Source: Methylococcales bacterium
Lineage (GTDB): Bacteria > Pseudomonadota > Gammaproteobacteria > Methylococcales > Methylomonadaceae
Reading direction: 5' to 3'
NCBI GenBank assembly: GCA_028712795.1
Contig: JAQTPT010000027.1
Coordinates: 1 to 49,616 of the forward strand
Length of the DNA stretch: 49,616 nucleotides
Positions 44,170 through 49,616 of this stretch are shown here, in pieces; positions within the stretch are counted from its first letter, which is position 1; every line of letters starts with the position of its first letter. The notes under the pieces were generated by a model. That model did not search any database. It had not been told where the DNA came from and saw only the letters and a program-made list of their open reading frames with translations. The position numbers were made by a program, and so were the translations under genes.

Positions 44170-45459
44170 ATGAAAAAAACACTAGAAGCCAAGCCCACGA
44201 TTTTGCGACTGATTCGAAAAACGAAGGTTTGTCTTGTCTCGTGCATCTTACTGGCTTTTGCATCGCAGCTGGTAACGGCTTATGCATTACCTCACGCGGA
44301 ACGTCATGTTTACGCTAAAGTTTTGGTCGATGGTGTCGGCGTGAAATATGGGGACGGTTACATGAGGGACGTTTATCTTGATGTAGTCACAGTACCTTCC
44401 GAGATCGTTATCAAACAAGAAAGTGGAATACTGTTTACAGAAGGCAACTACAAGAAATCCCTCTCTGAAATCCATGCTCGCGTATTAGAATTTGTAGAGC
44501 CGCACATAAAAGAGCTTGGATTTGATACCGTCAGCGACTATCAGGTTTTTATATATCCTGGGGACAAAGATACAGAAAATTCGGATAGGGAGGCAGTGGA
44601 AAAATTGCGGGTCGATTCTTTCAGAAGACCCTCCATGTTGTCGGGTCCTAAAGCAGAATTGCACGGTGATTGGATAGGGAGTAAAGCAGGGTCAATTGAA
44701 GCCAAACCATTATCTCTTGATGAGAAGACTGCGACTTCTGGAAAAAGCTCGGTGACTGGTAATGAGCCAACCTTGGTACTAACGCAAAAATCAGCATCCG
44801 CAAATAATGTGGAGAATACTGAAGCCGAAGCCCAAAAGATGGAAACAGTAGACGAAGCAATCAAGAAATCATTTGCATTAGAAATAAAGCAGGCAGAAGA
44901 AGAAAATGCAAAGGCCGATAAAAAGGCAAAGCTAAAAGCCGAAAGAAAAGCCGAAAGAAAAGTCGAAAAAGAGATGATATTTGACGACTCACTCGAAGAA
45001 AGTCAAGCCAAGACTTGGTGTAAAAGAATAGTGCCTGAATATGTAAAATCTACGACATCCAGCGATAATAAGTTAATCAGCATGGGCGAATGTTCATGTA
45101 AACCAAGTGGCGAATCCGAATCACTGCAAAAGAAATTCCATTGTGGGTTTCAAGTCACTTACAGAAAATCGAAAGTAGAGGAAGAAAAGGCAAAGGCCGA
45201 TAAAAAAATAAAGCTAAAAGCAAAGAGCAAAGTCATAAAAGAGAGGATATTTGACGATTCTCTCGAAGAAAGTCAAGCCAAGACATGGTGTAAAAGAATA
45301 GTCCCTGAATTTGTAAAATCTATGTCATCTAGTAATAACAAATTAATCAGAATGGGCGAATGTTCATGTAAACCAGAGGGCGAATCCGAATCACTGCAAC
45401 AGGAGTTCCGTTGTGGGTTTGCAGTCACTTATAGAGTATTCACGAGCAACGAGAAATGA
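44170..45459 (+). CDS. Secreted protein with tandemly duplicated 90-residue cysteine module
   Basis: No known family recognised. The 429 residues start with a signal-like segment (CLVSCILLAFASQLVTAYA) and an N-terminal domain (about 45-230) without clear motif. The C-terminal half is a Lys-rich linker and a module, then the same again. Module copies begin at residue 270 and 360, exactly 90 codons (270 bp) apart. Each has IFDDSLEESQAKTWCKRIVPE, then MGECSCKP, ESESLQ and a final CGF; cysteines fall at the same four positions (C, CxC, C), likely two disulfides. The linkers differ by a 12-base insertion. Copies are close at DNA level, so the duplication is recent. It is flanked upstream by IS relics and an AT-rich region. 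Confidence 0.7.
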   Translation: MKKTLEAKPTILRLIRKTKVCLVSCILLAFASQLVTAYALPHAERHVYAKVLVDGVGVKYGDGYMRDVYLDVVTVPSEIVIKQESGILFTEGNYKKSLSEIHARVLEFVEPHIKELGFDTVSDYQVFIYPGDKDTENSDREAVEKLRVDSFRRPSMLSGPKAELHGDWIGSKAGSIEAKPLSLDEKTATSGKSSVTGNEPTLVLTQKSASANNVENTEAEAQKMETVDEAIKKSFALEIKQAEEENAKADKKAKLKAERKAERKVEKEMIFDDSLEESQAKTWCKRIVPEYVKSTTSSDNKLISMGECSCKPSGESESLQKKFHCGFQVTYRKSKVEEEKAKADKKIKLKAKSKVIKERIFDDSLEESQAKTWCKRIVPEFVKSMSSSNNKLIRMGECSCKPEGESESLQQEFRCGFAVTYRVFTSNEK

Positions 45460-45687
45460 TTAAACAGGACAATCTAGAGGGTATGCCCCAGTTTTTCCTT
45501 GGTTCTTGCCTGACATTTGTGATTAATACGTCGTGGTTCGATTCCCATCATTGACTCTATATAAAAGTTAGTCCCTCACAAAGAAACCCAACACTTCTTA
45601 ACCGTATCAGCCCACCTATAAATCGTGGCGATTGAACTGGAACTCAATAAGGCCCTGTCCGATTTCCCGAAACCACTGCTCGTTCCT
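45460..45687. other. Intergenic region, no confident gene
   Basis: A 228-bp region between convergent genes with no clear terminator. On the minus strand, 45588-45670 encodes a short open stretch ending in YRWADTVKKCWVSL that could be a relic of a coding sequence, but I cannot place it. Confidence 0.35.
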
Positions 45688-46299
45688 TTACTCCGGCCAA
45701 GCCCAAAACAAACAGCCGATGAGTACTGTTAGCAGAAGCATGGCAATTGCTGATTTATTGCCGGAGATAGCTTGATTGGCATTGCCGCGCTTTCTACCGG
45801 TGATCATCGCACCGATGAGGTTTTCGCCGTGCAGGTAGCTGGTGACCAGCACCCCGGCAATATGGACAAAGACCATAGCCAACATTGAGTAGGAAGCATA
45901 GTCATGCAATTCTTCCAGCCAGTCGCCACCGATTTCTTCATAAACCGCCCAACCGGAGACGCTGCTGGCGATTCCAAGCAGCAACAGAAGCAATATGACG
46001 ACCGCGCCTGCAGGATTATGGCCTGGAGGATACTTGGCGCGTCCCCTGAATAATTGGGCGAGGTAGCGGATGACGAAGGCTGGGCTGCGCACGAATTCAG
46101 AAAATCGGGCATAGCGTGTGCCAACAAAACCCCAAACGAGGCGAAACAAAATCAGACCTAACACCGTGTATCCACAGAGCATGTGGATGTTGCATAAGCG
46201 CTCGCTTTCACATGTAACAAAGGCACCTGCGAAGCTCAGTGCCAGCATCCAGTGACAAATACGGGTTGGCAGATCCCATACGAGTATGCGCTGGTTCAT
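45688..46299 (-). CDS. Prokaryotic cytochrome b561-type membrane protein
   Basis: A 203-residue inner-membrane di-heme b cytochrome. It opens RILVWDLPTRICHWMLALSF with one heme His; further His occur in helix 2 (NIHMLCGYTVLGL) and in the later helices (ELHDYASYSMLAMVFVHIAGV). Four core membrane helices plus a C-terminal one (about 181-200). Such proteins pass electrons from the quinone pool to periplasmic acceptors. It is 19 bp after the DUF1924 cytochrome gene on the same strand, a pairing seen in SHP clusters, so electrons probably flow between them. Confidence 0.9.
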   Translation of the reverse strand: MNQRILVWDLPTRICHWMLALSFAGAFVTCESERLCNIHMLCGYTVLGLILFRLVWGFVGTRYARFSEFVRSPAFVIRYLAQLFRGRAKYPPGHNPAGAVVILLLLLLGIASSVSGWAVYEEIGGDWLEELHDYASYSMLAMVFVHIAGVLVTSYLHGENLIGAMITGRKRGNANQAISGNKSAIAMLLLTVLIGCLFWAWPE

Positions 46300-46318
46300 A
46301 AAGTTTCCCTCAACTTTT

Positions 46319-46726
46319 TTATAGACGAAGCGACAACAAGTAGGTCAGCACATCGCCTTTCTCTTGAGAGGTGCATTCGCGCGTCACCACATCCTTGCAA
46401 TTTCGTTTAAACCATTTTTCCACTTTCGCTGTATTCGTAAAGCGTTCAGGATTGGCAGATGGTGCCATCGGTTTTATGTCTTTTTTAGTCACCGTATGTT
46501 GACCCATCGCAGTGGGATTTTCGGTATGACAGGTGGAGCAACTCCAGTCGGTGCCATGGCGCGATTTGAAAAACTGTTCGCCACGGCCGGCGTCAAAACC
46601 GGAAAACCCTCCATTATTTAACTTTGCCTGTGCGGCAAATAGGGTGAGAAAATCCTGCGGTTGCTCGGCTCTGACGGAAAAAGTGATAACCCAACTAACC
46701 AGAAAAGCAATGCCTATACGTTTCAT
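46319..46726 (-). CDS. DUF1924/SHP-like monoheme cytochrome c
   Basis: A periplasmic c-type cytochrome, 135 aa, with a signal peptide cleaved near residue 20 and a single heme site C63-S-T-C-H67. The segments GRGEQFFKSRHGTDWSC and KPMAPSANPERFTN match DUF1924, the family of the sphaeroides heme protein (SHP), which can bind oxygen or NO at a site normally ligated by Asn. Two further cysteines (in NCKDVVTREC) may form the SHP disulfide. SHP is usually coded with cytochrome b and a diheme c; the b gene is next but no diheme gene is seen. Confidence 0.85.
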   Translation of the reverse strand: MKRIGIAFLVSWVITFSVRAEQPQDFLTLFAAQAKLNNGGFSGFDAGRGEQFFKSRHGTDWSCSTCHTENPTAMGQHTVTKKDIKPMAPSANPERFTNTAKVEKWFKRNCKDVVTRECTSQEKGDVLTYLLSLRL

Positions 46727-46931
46727 TGTGATGATTCGTAATTTGTTGGGTGCTCAAGGCGCAATTTCTCCCTCCGAAGACCCGCAACGCTGCAGGATTT
46801 CGATTCGAACAAATAATTGTGTCTAAAACAGATTTTCATTGTTAACCCTATTATTTATATGAGAGTCCTTAACTATTATCAATAGCATGAGAACAGGGAC
46901 AGCAAATCCGACTGAGAAAAGCGGGATAGGT

Positions 46932-47288
46932 TCACTTTTTACCTTGCTCATAGTTGGAGTAATAAGCCGCCAGATTGTCTATTTCCGGATCGGACAGGCC
47001 TGCCACAACACCATTCATGTAGGGATTAATCCGTTTCATATCCCGGAAATCACGTAACTTTGCAGCGAGATAAATTTTCTTCTGGCCTATGATTTTCGGT
47101 GACATGAACTCAACGCGGACATTCTTGGGTCCATGGCACCCATCGCAAGTATAATAAGCCGTTTTCGCCGTCGCCGCAGGGGTATTAGCAGCTGATTTTT
47201 TTTCAAAAATTGAACATCCTGGCAGACAGAGAGTGAATAAGCTGAATCCACAGATAATCAAGGGGAGTAATGCTTTGGTCTTTTCCAT
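46932..47288 (-). CDS. Monoheme c-type cytochrome lipoprotein
   Basis: A 118-residue lipoprotein (lipobox LPGC, Cys25) with one heme motif, C-D-G-C-H near residue 50, and the class I order with an INPYMNGVVAGLSDPEIDNLAAYY C-terminal helix. Met in PYMNG is a candidate sixth ligand. It begins 8 bp after the next cytochrome gene, so it is in the same operon. It is likely to carry electrons close to a membrane surface. Confidence 0.9.
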   Translation of the reverse strand: MEKTKALLPLIICGFSLFTLCLPGCSIFEKKSAANTPAATAKTAYYTCDGCHGPKNVRVEFMSPKIIGQKKIYLAAKLRDFRDMKRINPYMNGVVAGLSDPEIDNLAAYYSNYEQGKK

Positions 47289-47296
47289 TGATCAGT

Positions 47297-47707
47297 TTAC
47301 CATTTAATAGAGGGTAAATGCGAATAAAACATGGCCAAATCGACAATGTCGTGATCGCTGAGCTGGGCGGCAATGTCTTCATGCCCTTCACATTTCTTGC
47401 CTTGTTTCCGGCATGCATCCAGCCAAGCGCACAGATACATGAACTCTTGCCCCGCTAAGTAAGGTACATCGTCAGATTCATTGATGCCGTTGCCGTCTGT
47501 CCCGTGGCAACTGCTACATTGAGCTTCGGCAAGCTTCCCAGCGGACTTAAATCCGTTGCCTTTCATGCTCATTCCGCTCATATCCATGGTATGGCTTGTC
47601 GGGCATGAGCCGGAAAGACGCACTGCCTGTGATAAGCCGCTAGAACCCAAAAGGCACAACAGGGTTGAAAGCATTAGAATGGATTTCATTTTCGAATTAT
47701 ATTTCAT
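47297..47707 (-). CDS. Monoheme c-type cytochrome
   Basis: A 136-residue cytochrome c with a signal (SILMLSTLLCLLGSSGLSQA), a Met-rich segment (TMDMSGMSMKGNG) that could bind copper, and heme site C-S-S-C-H within EAQCSSCHGTDGNG. ATG 47707 is chosen over the TTG at 47722, because GAGGTGG lies at normal spacing. Extra cysteines (YLCAWLDACRKQGKKCEG) are unusual and may form disulfides. It is 12 bp after the barrel gene. Confidence 0.88.
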   Translation of the reverse strand: MKYNSKMKSILMLSTLLCLLGSSGLSQAVRLSGSCPTSHTMDMSGMSMKGNGFKSAGKLAEAQCSSCHGTDGNGINESDDVPYLAGQEFMYLCAWLDACRKQGKKCEGHEDIAAQLSDHDIVDLAMFYSHLPSIKW

Positions 47708-47718
47708 AGCGACCCACC

Positions 47719-49185
47719 TCAAAACATTATGTTTCCGACTAAATACAGCGTGTTATTACCGGCGGCATTTCGCCCGGCACCGTCATAGTTTGTGGATGAG
47801 CCATTGAATTGGGTATAAGCCCAGTACTGCAATGAAAAGCGTAAATTCAAATAAGGGTCTGTCATGGAGGTGCCTTTACCAAACGGTATGTAGTCGGCTT
47901 CAAAAAGAAACGAATTGGTGTTAGGAGAACCGTTGGCGCTTCCTGTTATCGGATTCACTCCGTTAATCCCGCTGGTGGCATCAAAACCCGCAGCACCGTT
48001 GTAAAGAACCCTATCGGCGCTGCCTGTTGTATAGTTCCAGCCTACCGTCAAATTGTAAGTCTGCTTGTAGGTCCACATCCCCATCATCATCATGTTGTCG
48101 AGATGGTTGCTGGAATTGCTCGCAAAACCCAGTGCTTGAGAGGCATTCATCTTCATAGTGTCGTGTGTATATTTGGCCATTGCCATCAACATATTATCGT
48201 CGTCCATCATGTAGGAGTAGTTTGCGTCAACGTTGTATTCCACATAAGAGTTCGTACCAGCCCCGGTTTGATAGAATGGGATTACTTTGGCCGCTAGCCC
48301 GTAAGTTCCAAGCATCATCCAGTGAGGCCCCGTAGTGTGTTGCAGAAACATTCGCCAATAGGGGGCGCCACCATCAATAAGTCCACATTGCGGACCCGAG
48401 CATTGGGAGCCACCATTCCACACACCCAGGCCTTGCGCCATATTTTGAGACTGTGAGGTGTAGCCACCGGCTTCCAGATAGAGATGATTATTGATCATCG
48501 TGTAAGCGGTTGCCCCTGCCGTATTGGCGCCAGCCATCAGGGTTTGCAGGTAGGGCTGAGCGGCTGGCTTTACCGTCACGGAGGACTGGGTATAAGGATA
48601 CATCCAGGCCCATGTCGACATCCAGAAATCCGTCAAAGTTGGCGCATTGTTTACGGTAAGCCCGTACGTGAAATCGTTGCCCATGATTTTTGAGTGGTCG
48701 GCAACGCGTATATCGGCCATGGCAAGGCTGAGCGAGCGTCCCACTTGCGGATTGAGGTTAAGCTGTAGATAAGTGCCGATCTTATCCGTAATACGGCCGG
48801 TATAAAAAAGTGCCGTCCAGTCGTTAACAGCATTGTTGTTGGCTTTCGACTGACCTGCTGTGTTGTCGTAGTACTGCCCGGGAGGTACGTCATTCTGAGT
48901 ATTCGTCAGCGACCCCACCACTTCCAGGGCAAAAGGGTTGATCGCGTCAGGCAATTTGTTGGCATGACCTGCCACATAACCATCAAGCTTGAATTTTTGG
49001 CCGTATTGAGTCAACCAGGGTCCATATGCCTGCATGTGGCAGGCTGTACAAGGTTCACCGGTTTGTCGCGCGAACGACGTAGTTGCCAGAACATTTTGAA
49101 ACGGCAATACCGAAAGAATGGATGAAACAATAACGAATACAAAAAAACTTTTTTTCTGCTCGTTAATTAATATCTGGTTGAGCAT
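47719..49185 (-). CDS. Outer-membrane beta-barrel with N-terminal c-type heme
   Basis: A 488-residue protein: a signal peptide (to about 35), then FARQTGEPCTACHMQAYGP with a single heme site C46-T-A-C-H50, a short GQKFKLDGY element and a beta-barrel-like body of alternating strands (about 80-488) ending in LYLVGNIMF, with terminal Phe as in outer-membrane barrels. The N-terminal FARQTGxxCxxCHxxxPxLTxxGxxFKLxGY pattern recurs in bacterial proteins of unknown role. The barrel is rich in Met, Tyr and Trp. With its cytochrome neighbours it may move electrons across the outer membrane; this is inference. First gene of the cluster. Confidence 0.82.
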   Translation of the reverse strand: MLNQILINEQKKSFFVFVIVSSILSVLPFQNVLATTSFARQTGEPCTACHMQAYGPWLTQYGQKFKLDGYVAGHANKLPDAINPFALEVVGSLTNTQNDVPPGQYYDNTAGQSKANNNAVNDWTALFYTGRITDKIGTYLQLNLNPQVGRSLSLAMADIRVADHSKIMGNDFTYGLTVNNAPTLTDFWMSTWAWMYPYTQSSVTVKPAAQPYLQTLMAGANTAGATAYTMINNHLYLEAGGYTSQSQNMAQGLGVWNGGSQCSGPQCGLIDGGAPYWRMFLQHTTGPHWMMLGTYGLAAKVIPFYQTGAGTNSYVEYNVDANYSYMMDDDNMLMAMAKYTHDTMKMNASQALGFASNSSNHLDNMMMMGMWTYKQTYNLTVGWNYTTGSADRVLYNGAAGFDATSGINGVNPITGSANGSPNTNSFLFEADYIPFGKGTSMTDPYLNLRFSLQYWAYTQFNGSSTNYDGAGRNAAGNNTLYLVGNIMF

Positions 49186-49310
49186 AGCGTCTTTAGCTTG
49201 GTTAGATAAGGAATAGGATTCCGAAATTAGAATACTATAAACACATTTCGTGCCACGCAGCCAAGACCACAGTAATACAGTTGTTAGGGATTTAATTGGC
49301 GTGAGGTTTT

Positions 49311-49376
49311 TAATTAAACTATGTTATTTAACACAATTGAGTATATTTTTTTGTGTTAAATAACATAGTTTAATTA
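49311..49376. repeat. Perfect 26-bp inverted repeat with 14-base loop
   Basis: TAATTAAACTATGTTATTTA plus ACACAA at 49311-49336 is perfectly complemented at 49351-49376. Both arms are AT-rich; no T-tract follows. It lies between the heme-barrel gene and the ISAzo13-type element and may be a target site, a terminator-like hairpin or an element end. Confidence 0.75.
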
Positions 49377-49443
49377 GAAACTGATTTTAGGGCCTGTCCA
49401 AAAATAAGTGGAACAAGTTGTAGGAATAAGCGATGATGTCTGT

Positions 49444-49616
49444 ATGGGCACAGAAAAGATCATTGAAACCCTCCGTAAGAAATTTGGAAGCGTTTCCGAG
49501 GTTCTGGATGAGCGGGGTCGTCGGGTGTGGGCTGCTGCGGAAGCGGAAGCCTTGGGCTATGGCGGGCAAAGTATCGTGGCTAAAGCCACTGGCCTCGCAC
49601 GAATTACGCTCTATCG
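49444..49616 (+). CDS. ISAzo13-family transposase, N-terminal part (cut by window end)
   Basis: The reading frame opens at ATG 49444 and stays open to the end: MGTEKIIETLRKKFGSVSEV, then LDERGRRVWAAAEAEALGYG and a segment with G-Q-S-I-V-A-K-A-T-G-L-A-R-I-T-L-Y. The E-R-x-R-R-x-W-A-A-x-E-A-x-x-L-G-Y-G-G pattern and a helix-turn-helix are typical of the ISAzo13 family. The GGGCCTGTCC at 49390-49399 upstream may be its terminal repeat. Intactness cannot be judged. Confidence 0.8.
   Translation, partial: MGTEKIIETLRKKFGSVSEVLDERGRRVWAAAEAEALGYGGQSIVAKATGLARITLY

Noticed and set aside
45530..45560. tRNA T-arm-like GGTTCGATTCCC
   Set aside because: The stem lacks one G for proper pairing, and no anticodon or acceptor stem is found on either side.
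45588..45670. Minus-strand peptide ending YRWADTVKKCWVSL
   Set aside because: Open for only about 30 codons with no start or ribosome site; could be a relic but I cannot assign it.
1..49616. CRISPR array
   Set aside because: No regularly spaced 24-40 bp direct repeats were found; the only tandem repeats are the 7-base unit at 31529 and coding repeats.

Overview
The window looks like the chromosome of a gammaproteobacterium, most probably a Methylococcales (type I methanotroph) relative. This is inferred from gene content: a hopanoid-type RND exporter (HpnN), an lptD-surA block divergent from amgK-murU, gcvR-bcp, serA-serB, yebC, and many c-type cytochrome and copper proteins. No methane oxidation gene or rRNA gene is present, so the assignment is an inference. 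Most of the window is ordinary chromosome, interrupted by insertion sequences, their relics and small palindromic repeats.

Layout. 1-5 kb: ApbE flavinyltransferase and HpnN (+), then a convergent pair encoding a RimB-like retropepsin-fold protease and a free-standing DeaD/DbpA-type RNA-binding domain (-). 5-11.7 kb: envelope genes, surA and lptD (-), divergent from amgK-murU-dodecin (+), whose members overlap by ATGA. 11.7-15 kb: a structured repeat in a gene-free stretch, then a circularly permuted ATP-grasp/alpha-E pair. 15-19 kb: a Tat-exported multicopper oxidase with a large Met/Gly/His-rich insert (-), then three genes that look like one lipid-headgroup unit: a CarS-like CDP-alcohol synthase, an EEP phosphatase and a CDP-alcohol phosphatidyltransferase (+). 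19-23 kb: a repeat element, rlmA, an L,D-transpeptidase with a lysine-rich repetitive tail and a complete IS630 element. 23-28.4 kb: an orphan secreted protein, a small membrane protein and a four-gene Mla/MCE lipid transport operon. 28.7-34.4 kb: TonB-dependent receptor (-), sulfatase preceded by a heptanucleotide repeat, and a DUF3313-like lipoprotein. 34.4-37 kb: gcvR-bcp and PIN-PhoH (-). 37-42.8 kb: an acidic-repeat SPOR membrane protein, a TlpA-like thioredoxin, serA-serB and yebC. 42.8-44.2 kb: IS3 relics and an AT-rich gene-free stretch. 44.2-45.5 kb: a secreted protein with a tandemly duplicated 90-residue cysteine module. 45.7-49.2 kb (-): a single-heme outer-membrane beta-barrel, two small c-type cytochromes, a DUF1924/SHP-like cytochrome and cytochrome b561. 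The right edge holds a perfect 26-bp inverted repeat and the start of an ISAzo13-family transposase.

The envelope theme is strong. LPS export (lptD), OMP folding (surA), hopanoid export (hpnN), peptidoglycan recycling and crosslinking (amgK-murU, L,D-transpeptidase), lipid trafficking (Mla-like) and lipid headgroup chemistry all occur here. The best candidates for under-described systems are the heme-barrel cytochrome cluster (45.7-49.2 kb), the CarS-like lipid unit (17.2-19.0 kb), the duplicated cysteine-module protein (44.2-45.5 kb) and the orphan helicase-tail/protease pair (3.9-5.0 kb). All calls come from reading sequence and motifs; no database search was possible.
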